Shown here: positions 35,801 to 48,788 of the stretch, in pieces
Layout of the letters: every line of letters starts with the position of its first letter
Position numbering within the stretch: position 1 is the stretch's first letter
Origin: Anoplopoma fimbria
Lineage: Eukaryota; Chordata; Actinopteri; Perciformes; Anoplopomatidae
NCBI RefSeq assembly: GCF_027596085.1
Contig: NC_072456.1
Location: 21,678,218 to 21,742,217 of the forward strand
Reading direction: 5' to 3'
DNA: 64,000 nt
The notes under the pieces: model-generated
The model's database searches: none
Told to the model about the DNA's origin: nothing
What the model saw: the letters and a program-made list of their open reading frames with translations, nothing else
Made by a program: the position numbers and the translations under genes

Positions 35801-38800
35801 CCTGCACTATATATAAAATATATATATACACACAATATATATATATATATATACATATATATAAATCTGTGCAATATCAAACATCTGTGCAATCCAATAA
35901 TTATTCTGTCTGTATATATAATATTTTTTAGTTATTGTGGATTTTATTCTTATTTAATATTCTTTACTGTGTGATTACTTATTTAATACTTGTTTTGATC
36001 TTGTTTTTTTACTATGTCTTGTTTGCACTATCCTCTCTGCTGCTGTAATCCTGTAAATGTCCCCGCTGCAGGACTAATAAAGGATCATCTTATCTTATCT
36101 TAATGGTTTCTTTGTGTCTCTGGTCGTGACCAGGTATGGCATCAGCCCGGAGAACATCATCCTGTACGGACAGAGCATCGGTACCGTTCCCACTGTGGAC
36201 CTGGCGTCGCGGTACGAGTGTGCCGCCGTGGTTCTTCACTCCCCTCTGACGTCTGGAATGAGAGTGGCCTTTCCTGACACCAAGAAAACGTATTGCTTCG
36301 ACGCGTTCCCCAAGTAAGTCTCTATTTAGTTCTATTCATTACATTTGTGTTTGTCGCCGCATGGTGTGATTAAGTTGAGGCGTGATATAAGGCATTACAT
36401 TAATAATTGTCTGTAAGGATAACATTTTTGTCAGAGATCTTTCTACAACAACAAAGTCTTTATTCTCCCCTCTGTCTCCTTTCTCTGCACCATAAAATCC
36501 TTAAAGAAGGTGTTCCTTTGAACATACACACACATACATTACGCAGACTACTTTGCTGCCAGTTGGCATTTCCACATAATTGCAGATCTGCCAACAGAAA
36601 AGCGTAATTGCTATTTGCTCTGAAAGTGTTTTTTATCCAAGGCAAACATCTGCGCTGCAAAAGCAGTTACGGTGCATTTATTTCAGTGTTTATGTTTTTT
36701 CTTGGTGACTGTGTGGACATCATTTTTATTTTATTTTCATAGATGTGAGTAGGCCATCCAAATACTGTAATATTTCAGAGAAGGACTGTGTTATCTTGCG
36801 GAAGTGATCTGTACACTGTAACTGAAATCTCTATTCTAAAGTCTAAAAGTCTTCCATGAGTGCAATCTTAGTTTATCTTTAACTTTTAACAACAGTGTGG
36901 GACTTGCAGCCTTTAACCCTAAGGTAATAAAATCTAAGTCCCACATCCTTTCAACCAAACTGATACTCAATGGCAGTTAAAGACAGTGTTAAAGGAGAAC
37001 ACCAAATTAAAGAGAAAAAATAAGTGATTTAACTGTTTAGACGTGGCCTAGTAAAGTTCAATCAGTCTTTGAACATGAGCTTCTCTCTCTCAAAGCCAGA
37101 AACCAGAGAAGTCTAAAACTTGGGATGACATCATAGACTACGACTGAGAGACTGATTTAATGGACGCACAGGATGCTGTTTTCTATTTTATAACCAAATG
37201 AGCTTTATTTTATTGTTGTGTTCTCAGTTCTGAAACAGCAAATGTACCTATATACTCGGGTACATTTAACATCCCCATGTGTGTCATCTATAACATCTTT
37301 ACTAATTCACTGTCTATGGAGCATTTCTATTCTAGTCTATGTCACAAATTTGCAATTTAGCACGTTAGTTATTTTGATTTGGAAGAGAGTAGTTCATGTT
37401 CATGAATTTTCACAAAGATGTATTGAACTCCCTGAAAATGCGAAATTATTTAGAGATTTTTATTTTTTTTATTTTGAAAAAGACGTCTTTAAACTTAGAT
37501 CTGCAGCTTGGAATGAGAGTGCTTCATCATGCAATGCTTTTTAAAAAGAGGAACATTTTGGTATTAATAAGCAGTAATAACGAAACTGATAGCATTTAAC
37601 ACTAATAACAACTTTGTTGTGAAATTCTGTCCTTTTTTTGGCAATGTACTTGTTGGAGAATTATTTTATGGTTTCATATTCACTTTGAAGAGATATGGTG
37701 TCCCACATTAGTGTGCGACTGTAACGTGGGTGTTCACTGTAATGTGTTACTGTGTTTTATTTTTATTTTTAAATCTTGGCCACTTAAGAAGCTCCCTTGG
37801 CGAGACAGAAACAACGGCGAGTAATGCCATCATTAGCGAGGCTCTAGCCCTTCCGTTCTCGTTGTCAGTTTAGTTTCAGTGGCCGCGTCTGACGAAGGTC
37901 AATAGCAGCAAACGCCGGCCTTAACGCAGCGTCTAGTCCCAGATGGTTATGAGTGGGTGAGGAGCAGAGGTGGTAGGAAACCGGGGGAAGCCTTTCTGTG
38001 TTTTATGTAGAGAGCTGAGAAAGCCTCCAGTGTTCACTTGTTGTTCTTCCTCTATGTGTATCTGACTGTGTCTTCTTCAAGAAGTACTACCCTGAGCCTT
38101 CCTCGTAGCACTTATTGTATTCGTAGTTCGCTGCACTTATTGAATTCGTATTCGTTTACTGCACTTATCCTATTCGTAGTAGTTTGTAGCACTTATTGTA
38201 TTCGTATTAGTCTGTTGCAATTATTGTTTTCGTAGTAATTTGCCTCTGCACTATACTTTTGCTCTGGTTTATGCTTTAAGATGCTTGTTTAAGAAAGGAG
38301 ATGCACTTATGACTTCTGGTGACTAGTAGTTCTCTTGAATACCTATGTTGAATACACTTCCTGTAAGTCGCTTTGGATAAAAGCGTCTGCTAAATGACTG
38401 TAATGTAAATGTAATGTAATCTTTATCTGCTCTTTTCTATGTAAATATTCCATGGGATGACTTGATTATAATTTTTAAGATTTGGCCGTTGTGTGCTTTG
38501 CTGAAGCCATTATTTTTGCAGAAGTATTCATCTCTTTTAATGCCTCCTCCTGTGTTTGGGTTGTCAGTCTGTGCCTTTCTCGTGAACCCAAAATCTCATT
38601 AACTCCTGGAGGAAATGTCTTCAAATTTGGCACAAACGTCCACTTGGACTCTAGGATGAACCTTTTGAAATTTGGTGGTCAAAAGGTCCCTCTGACCTCG
38701 CAAGAATTTATTTGCTAATTATGCACACGCATAGAAATGTCTAATAGGATAAAAGTATAACATTTTTGACAGACATGGATTTAAACTTTGACTGGTTGGT

Positions 38801-39608
38801 GTAATTCTAGTTTATATCTCTTTTGGCAAAGATATATGTTAATTTGTATAGATGAAATCTATAAACCTCAAGACTCATGTTTGTGTTCTTTACGGTTCAC
38901 GAGGGTCGAAACTGTACTAGACAGACAGGCGGGTCAGCACTGATGTAAGCCTGAATGATAAAATGTGCAAATGATCTGCACCCAGACAACATGACAAGAC
39001 TTCTACACATTTTTTGTTCTTGATAAACAGAAAAAAATATATAAAAATAATAAATATCACGGCCGTTCCAAGGCATTGAATACGTTTTAAAGCCAATAAC
39101 AATTAACTGCAGCAGTTCGGACTAAAATGAGGCTTCGCCGATCTATTAACATATTCTTCTTTAATCTTTAACAGCCAACGCAGTGACCCACTACAATGTC
39201 ACTGTTTTATGATCTGATCTGCAGTAACAAGGATTTATGAGTCCAGCTGTCCATCACTGACCTGTGGAATCTGCTTTCAGAGCTCTTTTATAATGACGAG
39301 TTATTAATATGGAACGTAAATCATCAGTTTCCTTAAATTCTAACTTCTTTTTTATTTCTCGTTCCTCCCTCTCCTCTTCCAGCATTGAGAAAGTGTCCAA
39401 AATCGTGTCCCCGGTGCTCATCATCCACGGGACGGAGGACGAGGTCATCGACTTCTCCCACGGCCTGGCTCTGTTCGAGCGCTGCCCCAAAGCCGTGGAG
39501 CCTCTGTGGGTGGAGGGGGCGGGGCACAACGACATTGAACTGTACAGCCAGTACCTGGAGCGCCTGCGCCGCTTCATAGGACAGGAGTTGGCCGTGCAGC
39601 ACGCCTGA
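32644..39608 (+). CDS. abhd17a: Protein depalmitoylase ABHD17A
   Basis: Coding exons: 32644-33053, 34903-35097, 36134-36313, 39383-39608. All are GT-AG and in phase, giving 336 aa (human ABHD17A is 310). ABHD17 enzymes are membrane-anchored serine hydrolases that remove palmitate from N-Ras, PSD-95 and similar proteins. The N-terminus [20 protein letters not shown] carries the palmitoylated Cys cluster (C10, C11, C14, C15, C18) and matches the A paralogue better than B or C. The alpha/beta-hydrolase fold shows [11 protein letters not shown], the nucleophile elbow YGQSIGT (Ser216), HGTEDEVID (acid Asp281) and EGAGHNDIE (His310). The extra length lies between the Cys cluster and the hydrolase domain: an Ala-rich stretch (about residues 45-90) with ten consecutive GCA-coded alanines. 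The start is the first ATG after the acceptor at 32635. Teleosts may carry two copies (aa/ab). Confidence 0.93.
32780..32830 (+). repeat. In-frame GCA/CAG trinucleotide repeat
   Basis: An interrupted CAG-type array lies inside abhd17a exon 1. Read in frame it is GCA and encodes ten alanines in a row; the next frame would read glutamine. Confidence 0.95.
33295..33425 (+). repeat. Fragment of dispersed MITE-like repeat
   Basis: GGTTTCTACTAGAACATGTT to ACCCTCTGTCTGAAGCGCTC matches part of the more complete copy at 52525-52890, in abhd17a intron 1. Confidence 0.7.
34365..34700 (-). mobile_element. Non-LTR retrotransposon 3' end (minus)
   Basis: GATAATCCTTTTATTAGTCC and the CAGCGGGGAAAATTGCAGGA tail are followed by sequence that is the inverse of 35870-36102 (for example CAAGTATAATAAATAAGTAA and TTGCACAGTGGATATATTG). 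It is 5'-truncated, without coding sequence, and lies upstream of abhd17a exon 2. Confidence 0.75.
35800..36102 (+). mobile_element. Non-LTR retrotransposon 3' end (plus)
   Basis: An AT-rich start leads to CTGTGCAATATCAAACATCT, TACTTATTTAATACTTGTTT and the end CCCCGCTGCAGGACTAATAA with ATCTT repeats. This is the same tail as at 34365-34700 in opposite orientation. It ends about 30 bases before the acceptor of abhd17a exon 3. Confidence 0.75.
38071..38420 (+). mobile_element. LINE-type 3' fragment, uninterrupted copy
   Basis: From CTTCAAGAAGTACTACCCTG to GTAAGTCGCTTTGGATAAAA and TAATG repeats, in abhd17a intron 3. It is the same family as 5084-5918 but with a single AAAGG where that copy carries the LTR. 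The GCACTTATTGTATTCGTA motif is repeated several times inside. Confidence 0.75.
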
Positions 39609-39616
39609 CCGCCGCG

Positions 39617-39653
<37 letters not shown>

Positions 39654-42430
39654 CCACCATTAGTCCAAGAGTCATCTAAACCGTCCCTCAGCTCTCCACG
39701 GCTGTAATGCTCCACGTACTGTAGTGCTTTGTTTCCTGATGGTGCGTGGATCGATGCGTCACAGCGAGAACAAGTGCGTTCATAAACAGTAGAAGTGTGC
39801 GAGCGTGAAAGACTTTGTCACAAACTGCATTTCGACTGTTTTTTTTTTGGTTTTGTTTTTGTTAGCAGTTTCTTTAGTACTACATCTATTCCTACACTGT
39901 GCAATAATATGGACATGAGGAAGAAAAAAAAAAAAAAAAAAAAAAAGCCTTTAAATGATTAAAAGGAGATTTAACAGAACAACAAACTGATAAATAATCA
40001 TGTCGATCAATTACATTGTGGTCCACATGGAAAATCTATTTTTTTCCAGCCTACACATAGAGTTTTTGTGTGATTTTTACTGTTAACCCGAGTTAAATGG
40101 ATAATGGTGACGCGTTGGAACCACTAAAGACACACTTAACACCTATTTGAATTGCAAACAGGTTTATAACTAAGTTTTCTACAGTTTCTATTAGTAACAG
40201 CTGTAGCATCTAATGCAATCCAATCTAAAGCCTGACAATAAATCCTGTTTAGCAGGTTTATTTAACTATATTGTCATTTTGTAGTCATTAGTTGTGTGGC
40301 GTTGGACTGCATTATGTTGAACGGTGTTCCTAGTATCTTATTGCCTCATGTATGTACTGATCCATACATGCTCAGAGATGAATTTGAGTTCAGCGCTTTA
40401 ATTCAGTTTTTTCACAGTACTGAACATTTTGCTCAGGTAACCCTGTGTTAGACATTAGGGTCATTGTGTTCAACATTTGTTTGTGTCGTTTTTTGTTTTT
40501 TATGCAGTCGGCGAAATCTCTTCACATACTTTAAAAAGGAAAAGATATCTGGGAACAAGTTCATGCAGTGTATGCGAGGTCTGTTTTTAATCTGCAAGTA
40601 ATGAAGCGAAATTATGATCCCAAAGCTGAGGTACAGACGGTTAACTTTTTCCATAACCTCTTTTCTACACAACATCCGTATCAAAATAACAGAGTAGGAC
40701 TGGCTGTGATAAAGAAGTTCAAGAGCCTCAAATAGAAAAAAAAATAAAAAATACCTCCAGCTCCTTCGTCTCCTGGAACGTCTGAGAGTCCTTTAGCCCT
40801 GTCCGATTTGTTTTAGTCTTGTTCGTGTTGTTTATGTCTCACACCAGTAGGTCACCGCTGTCGGCCAAGTTCCTGTTTCCCTCGGTGTCTGGAACAGAGA
40901 AGCAACACTAAAATAAAACAGGCCTCTGTGTTCTACCTCCAGACAGTTCTTTATCTCTCAAGCTGTCTGACGGCCATCTTACTCTCTATCATGAGTGGCA
41001 GTTTTGTCAATCTGAGAAGTGACGTCACCTTGAAATCAAGTATATTATGAAAACTGTGATTTTGACCATTGAGCTTCACATTCTGATGAATCCAAAAAAA
41101 GAATTCCCTCTCTAATACACTAATAAGCACAGGAACAGATGTTTCACCACAATAAGCTGCAGTGCTGTGGTTCAAAGAGCACAGCAAGAAGCTCTTCTGA
41201 GAAACTGACACACGACAGGTCGACAGCGTTTCGGCACATTCATACTACAACAATACTATTCTGCTACTATTCTGTGCCACGGGTAAAAAAAGAAAAGAGC
41301 AAGCAGGATGTGTTTAAGTGAAGAAAAGTCCTCTCTGGTTTACAGCCTTTACATGAACTGCCTGTAACATCTGCCTGTATGTCGAGGCTCTTGGTAACAC
41401 TATTGGTTTTTCACAGAATTGACTAGAAGAATGGTAAAAAAAAGCTGCTGGTGTGACTTTTGTAACTATTGCAAACTGTCTCAAGCATGGTGTATTCCGT
41501 TTTCTTTTTTGCGCTGGTTATTTAGGGGGATATCACTAACTAATAAACAGTAAATTGTCCCGTTTTGCTGCAAAGGTCATGTTATTTTCCTATAATCAGT
41601 ATACAAAAAGAACTGGTATAGAATCGGTTTAGAATTATTAGGTGCAACACTCACAAAGCCACAGAAGTTTGAAACCGATATTAGAATCTATGAAAAGTTC
41701 AAATGTATAGCTTAAAAAATTAGAAGGAACAAAGTGTTTACTCTAACAGAGTTGATTTACATGAAGCTGAGTGTTGCCCCTTTAAAACTTTGGTTGAAAG
41801 CTGAGACGACAACTTTTGGTTTTTTTTTTCTTATGTACATATGAACCAAAGTAACTTTTTTTTAGGGCTTTATTCAGTGTACCTGCTGTTTATGTTGGTA
41901 TATCTGTAACCAAAGGCAAAAATGTTCAAATATAAGTTCTTTTTATCAACATTTGTATTCATCTATGTGGTTGGTCCAATGTTTTTCCACTACACTGTAC
42001 ATTTGGATACAAATTAAATGTGACCATTTGTGGTATTGCAAAATAATTTAGTTTTATCATATTATATTTGATTTTCAGATATGCAGCATCTGAGTTTGAG
42101 CAGCATAAATTGTTGTGGGTTTGTCTTTGTTTTTTTTAAGGTATTTATAATTTATCATTTGTGGAGGAGTACAACTATTACAGCAAAGCTGTGAGTTTGG
42201 ACATGTTTAGGAAAATATAAGTGTGTGGGATGATTGAAGAATAATTAAAGGGGAGCTTCAAGCTGAGACGAAAAGCTTTTGTTTGAAAAGAATAATGTCT
42301 TTTATTCAAATGTTTGGATTTCTGGTGTCACAAATTGTTAGCCATCGTTTATTTTACTGACACATTTTTAGCTTTTGAAGATTTTGTCTTTTTTTGTGGC
42401 GATAATTGAAGAGAAGTTAATAAAACATAA
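39609..42430 (+). other. abhd17a: Probable abhd17a 3'UTR
   Basis: It starts with a (CAT)n run at 39617-39652 right after the stop codon. Polyadenylation signals AATAAA lie at 40237 and 42419, with ATTAAA near 42010. A poly(A) run at about 39925-39946 could prime cDNA artefactually. No competing exon is seen. Confidence 0.45.
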
Positions 42431-42953
42431 TCATGAATTGATAATTGACATGACTCTTTTGCTCTTTTTTAAAAAGCTTTTATTTCCATCCAGGTGTCGT
42501 TTTACAGTGAAGATGTGCTCTATGCTGCAAGACTACAAGTCAGTGTTAACGTGTGTCTCATTCAGTCCCTGATTTTCCACTCATGGCAGTCCTGGCACTC
42601 GGTGAATAATGTCCTGCATGCTGTGAAAGGCCTCTCAGGGCTGCACGAGACACAGACAAGGCTCTGGTGAATAATTGGCTTATGAGTAAATGAGTCCTTT
42701 AATTGCCTGGTGTGTGTGTGTGTATGTGCGTGTGCGCGTTTCCTCCTCCTCTGTAGAGTTGTCGTGTTTGGGGATGGGCTTGTTATCCTCTGTGCCAAAA
42801 AAAAACGGCTCAGATGATGCGTTTTAATTAAAGCGGTACCAAAGCACTCAGGTCGGTCCCAGCCTCCCCACACTGTCTGCCACCATGTTGAGCTGTGGGG
42901 AAACGGGGACAGATGGATCGTAAGCTGAGATCACCCTCCTCCCTCTGAGAACA

Positions 42954-42995
<42 letters not shown>

Positions 42996-45900
42996 CCAGC
43001 TCGCTTTCAATGGACTACATAAACAATCTGGTGTCCCACTCAAATGCTCTTACGGATTAAAAGGCAGCTGCAGCTCACATCCCCGCTGCATAAGGCCACG
43101 TTAGTGCAGCCTGACCTCCTGCGTCGTATGCTACCAGCAGCACCACCACCACTCCTCCACACTCAGTCCTCCACACAGCGCTGAACACAGAAAGCCTTTC
43201 ATGTTGACATGTATCAAAGGATTGTGGATGTGCTAGTTCTCGACAACAGGGGACTTAAAACAAGACTTCTGAATCGGAGAGCTTTGAAGCCTTTATATGT
43301 TCTCAGCTAGAGGATTGTATTGTGTTGAGCATTTAGACTATATATCAGTTTGAGAGATGAGGAAGCAGGTACTATAGAGTATAAAAGGGCCTGGATAAGG
43401 AAAGGGAAACGGTGATTTGCATTATTGCTGAGTGGATGTTGTCTCTGTGTCAACGGCACGCATGAATTTCACTGGTTTCCGTGACCTGATGACCTCAATG
43501 TGACGCAAGGCTGCAGATAACATGTAAAGACTGTGATGCTTGCTTCGAAAAAAAGGGTTGCACTCTCAGAAAATAGTGAAAGTATGGACACAAAGTAACT
43601 CAAACTAAGCTTTCTGGGTAATACAAAAGCATTATTGTAATTTTTCCATTAAAAAAAAGTTTTGTTCTTAACCAGTGGTATTGTTGTTTGAATATTTAAC
43701 AACAGAATAATAAGAAGAATACTTGAATCCTTTGGTAGCCTTGTAAAATCCATTATAGCAAACCGTAGGTCAACTACATCAGTTTCAGAATATTCAAAAA
43801 AAATAAAAAAAAATAATTTCATAATTCACTCTCTAGCATGCACAGATGAAGATTTATGAAATTAAATCAATGTTAGAATAATACACAATTGCATAGACAT
43901 GGAATGTAAACCATTAGGCCTGCACTGCATGTCTCAGATGTCTCTATGCCTGACATCTGTTTAGGTTTGGCACATCCCTCCACATATCTGAAATTCTGTT
44001 TTTAGGTGCACAGTTAGCCTTTAAACTGCTCTCGAGCTCATCTGATTCAGTTTTCATAATAACTAGTAGCCATCCACTAATATGGTGCATCATTAGCGCA
44101 GACAGAGACAGGTTTGTATTGATTGTATGTGTACCTGCAGCCCAGAGACCTCCAGCTGAGAAGGTCAGAGCGGATATCAGGCTGATATCACAAAGTAGGA
44201 TGTCGGGGGGGGGGACTATATGTTGCACACACACACATTTATTATGAAATCTTGCTGCATAATCAGTCAAAAAGCTGCCAGCATGAGGGATGAGCTCTGC
44301 CCCTCTTATGGAACGGCCTCTACAGCATTCAAAAAGGAACATGCAGGCTTCTTCACAAAAGGTTTGAACATTAAGTGTTGGAGAATATTTGCTACTTCGA
44401 TATTGCGCTGCATATTAATTTGTGGCTAGCCAGTAAGCCTGCTGAGTTTATGTCTTGCTTCTGCTTCTCATTACCATTCCTGCAGAGCACTTTTTGCCTC
44501 TTGCATTATGTATACCTCACTGATGGTTATCTGCTGTTCTCTTTGTAGTCTGTGGCAGGTTTTAAATGCACTCCCCACCTTAATGTTGTCTCTTTGGATT
44601 CACTGAGCTTTTTTTTTTTATCTATCAAATAAAACCATGTAAAAAAATAAATAATGAGTAACAATGTTATTTTTCAATTATGGAAATAGCAAGAAAAAGG
44701 GAGTCACAAGTGAGTGTTCATAGCTTGTTGCATTGAGGAGCTTTGTGATGCCTACAGCCCCGAGGGCAGCAGCTTGAACTCAGAATACAGAGGACAATAC
44801 TGGACAAAATTCTGAAGGCCTTCAACAAATTAAAACCGGTCACACTGTGCAGAGAGGCTCCTGTGTTTTCACCACAACAACTCAAGACTGAATATTGTGC
44901 TAGAATTCCAGTAATTGTCTGTAGTTTAATGTAGCATTGTTCAACGTTTAAATAAGTACATGCAGTTTTCTTTCTGCTTGAGAGGAACAAAGAGATACTT
45001 TTAAGAGACCTGAGCTGCATGAACACAAACGAGGAAAGCTGTTCTAAACCTTTTTGACCCCGTGTGTAGAGGAAAACACAATGCACACTCATAACCATGA
45101 TACAAAAAAAATTTGAAACGACTTACCAGTCTTTTGACATGACAGTCTTCTTCAGGATATTGAGGGAGAAAAACAGCTCCACAGGCATGGGTGATAATAA
45201 AAAGGTGTGCTCAATCATAGGGAGGCGTGTCCTCAATCAGATTGAATTATTGGAGGAGGAGCACATAGCTACCTGATCCATTAGACATTTTAAAATCCCA
45301 TTAGAAAAACTGTTTGAGCAAAGGTTGTACAGTTATAAAAAAAAATATCCTCATATCGATATCAGATAAGCTAAGTGTCTTATGAATACACACATTAGGA
45401 GAGACACAACAGATACCTTTCAGGTCTGAACAAGACCAGACCTCAAGGGACAAACATCATATCTCAAATAGATTAAGAATAAACATCTTAGAAGTAAATA
45501 TTTTAGAAAAATAGTTTTGAGAAATAAATGTGGAGAAAACAGCCCTCTTACAGATGGAAAGATTCATTTTGTCGAAAGAAGAAGGAAGTAGAAAAGTGAA
45601 GGACAGGTCAGATTAAACTCTACATGGTCTTCATGAGGACATCAGTGGGTTTTTGCTTCTCAAAATGTTTAATTTGAAGGATTTAATGAGGCCCAAAGAG
45701 GTCAAAGTTTCCAGTGTTTTACAAGCAGATAGCAAACATTAGAGAAAAGACATCTTGTTGCCCTTCTGATTGATCCTGGGACCTCTTGGCTGGTGTTGAT
45801 CCCCAAGTTAGTAACCACAGAAATAAGGCATTGGATTGATTTGCATGAAGTCACTGGAGACTAACCGTTACCTTAAACCATAACCAGTATTTGCTTCCCC

Positions 45901-46290
45901 CAACATTGACCTTCTTAACATTAATTATTGCAGGGACCGTCACCCACTTTCTTTACATACAAACAATTTTTGTACATTTTTTTCTCTTTGTTCCATTTTG
46001 TGTTGCCTCACCGACATTTACTGATCGAAACAATTTTTCAATATGCTTGTATTGCTCTTTCATTTTGTCATTAGTGGCCTTTTTTGTAACAACAATCCTT
46101 CATAGTTTCAGGTAATTATGCACCAATGAAAACACACTTATTGATATTATATTACATTTTGGTTAATGGATCTCCCTAAAATCCTACACACTGGTCCTTT
46201 AAATGAGACTTCAAGGCTCTTGCATTTTCCTTTTTACAAGTTGTTGTCAAGAGTGGTTGTGTTGGTCGTCTCTAAACAATGAAGCAGACT

Positions 46291-46336
<46 letters not shown>

Positions 46337-46970
46337 AACACTCTAACACCACATAAACCCACCTCAAAAATGCACTAGCTTTCTTTCATTTGGTTTACTT
46401 GTGGTTGCTGAAGTTAAGCATTTCAACATATATATAACATAATAAACGTTAAAGCCAGTTAAAAGAAATTCCGATAAAAACAAGTGAATGTAAAGCCAGT
46501 TAAAAAAAAAATGTAAAAAAAAAAAATGCATGTTTTTCTTTAAATTCCCAGAAAAGTGTTTGACCAGTGCAGCAAACCCAGCTTCAGGAAAGGAAGGTCG
46601 TGACCGCTGCATTCAACTCAGCAGAAATGTCTTCCACTCAGCAAAATAACTTGGTCTCTGTCCAGAACAGCCTGTGGTCCTTTTCTTTGATTATGTCAAT
46701 CCTGACAGGGAAGAGCTTGTTGTCTATCACAGTACAAGGGCGAAAAAACAGATGCATGATTCATTGATTGTGGTAAGTTGTTTATGAAGTCATATTGATG
46801 TGCTTTGAAATAAGAAAAAATTAAATGAACATTGAAACCGTCCTAAACCCAAACCTAGTTGTGTTTAAACAAAACTATAATAATTATTAAGTTACTCATT
46901 TAGATTTCAGAGCTTTTGTCAAAAGATAAGAGGTAATAAAAAACACACAGGACAACCATCATAACAATGA
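42431..46970. other. Spacer between convergent genes
   Basis: No coding exon recognised. It contains a CA array at about 42955-42995 and a TA array at 46292-46332. The stretch at 45115-45300 includes GACTTACCAGTCTTTTGACA and resembles a minus-strand retroelement end (family not assigned). The stretch at 46140-46200 ends ACACTGGTCCTTTAAA, like another dispersed repeat. Confidence 0.5.
46292..46332. repeat. (TA)n microsatellite
   Basis: A perfect AT array of about 40 bases in the spacer between abhd17a and the rgl gene. Confidence 0.95.
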
Positions 46971-46974
46971 TAAT

Positions 46975-47424
46975 AATTTATTTATTTATTCAGGTAGAGT
47001 AAGAGTCTTTGGCAGTGAAGAACACAGGAACTGAGGGTGATTTAATAAGAACATTTTAAAGTGAAGTGCTGCATGGAGACAAATAATTGGCCCAAATGGA
47101 CCATTAACACAAGGCCAACAGTGAACCAGTTCTCCCAGAGGGAATTTAACCATCAACCGAGGAACATTAACTGGTTGGACAAATTGGCACGATACTGTGT
47201 AAGACCTGTGGGAGTGGATTATAACTGCAAGAGAAAAAAACAAAAGGCTCAAAGGAGTGTTTATCTGTGATGTGACAGGTGAGAAGTGTCGCTGTGAAAC
47301 TATGATGGTGTTGGAAACAGATGGGGGTTTACCGTGTGAGGAGGTGTTTGGCTTGTGTGCAATGAAGTGACGTGTCCCTAAGTAAAGATTTCCACATGTA
47401 TCACAGTAAAATCTGGTACTGGCG

Positions 47425-47463
<39 letters not shown>

Positions 47464-48788
47464 GACTCCTCTGAATTTGTTAACATTAACTTCATCGCTC
47501 TCCAATCTGTCATACGTGTCTGGTTTGAATTGTGGTACGAAAAACATATAAAAAGCAACAATTACAAACAAAAATAGGAATTCATTTAGTGAAGAAGGGG
47601 GAGAAACCACTTACAGAGCGGCTTGTTCACTCTTCTATATTCACATCCAATTGGCTTCACCTACCAACTGACAAGTGCAACTCACTCTATAGTTCATATA
47701 ATGAAGGGCAAAGAGGTACAAGTATAAATCAGTTTGAGACACTTGGCGTTTTCCATTCCAGGAAGTCAGTTTCCTCCTCCTCCTCCTCCTCCTCCCTGTT
47801 CTTGCACAATCAATTTATTTGTATTTATTTATTTAAAAAATAAGTCTTAAAATGTGAGGAGGTGAGGAAACATCTCTCTGGATTAGAAATCAGCACAGAT
47901 TTCATCTCTAAACCCTTAAGGTAGGGCAGCTAAGGCCGTTACAATAGTTGCCATGGACTTGTTAAAACCAAGTAAAGGGAACCAATCAGAATGCACGTAA
48001 CATTCGTCACACAGCTCACAATATGAGAGGGGTTGAAAACAAACACACACACAAACAAACACACAAACACAGTGCACACTGTGCACGAGCCGGACACGGC
48101 AGGTAAACACGTCCGACGAGGGAAAACAATGACATCACAGCTCCTGTCAATCAATTAATCAATTAATATCATTCAGAAAATACTATCAGAGGTCCATTCA
48201 TTCATCGGTAGAGGCAACAGGACTGGACACTCCGTCCACTTCTCCTTCTATTCCACCATCCCTCTTCTCTTTTCTGCATTCATCACACTTCTATCACCAG
48301 TAAAGTGAATATTCAGCTACACAGACTTCACAAGGCAAACAGAAGTTTGTTCACTATCAGAATACTGTTGGAGGTCGGGAGTTCGGATGCTCCCATAACA
48401 TGTGCAAAAACCTGCTGTTGTAAAGAGCTGAGGGCCACTAGGGGTCGCTGTTTCAACTCTGTCACAGGCATCACTAGTCAAAAGTCAAGTCCCACTGGCA
48501 CAGCAGTCAGTCACGCTACACATCGCTCCATAGTAAGGCCGGGCAAAAAGGACAAGAGGGTCAGAGTTCACGGTGAGACTCAACCGGCAAGATAAGAGTC
48601 AAATTGGAGCTCTTTAAAAAGTCTGAGGACTCCTTGTGTTCCTTCTTGAATCCTCCAGAGCTCCTCGTCCATTCATTCCCTCCAGCGTCTTCGTCTAAAA
48701 CTCCAACAGGTCACATCAAGTCCGTGACCCTGTATGATCCTGGTTTAGTGGTGTAAGGGCAAACCGCTGGGTCCCTGCAGTCCCGGGG
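46975..48788 (-). other. Probable 3'UTR of the rgl gene
   Basis: On the minus strand, overlapping AATAAA signals at about 46978-46991 would end the transcript about 1.8 kb after the stop. It includes a 32-base T run at 47429-47460 (A on the transcript strand) and a (TCC)n run near 47770-47795. No other gene is seen. Confidence 0.45.

Noticed and set aside
45115..45300. Possible gene or Penelope-like element end
   Set aside because: Only a short motif resembles a retroelement end; no reading frame or boundary could be supported.
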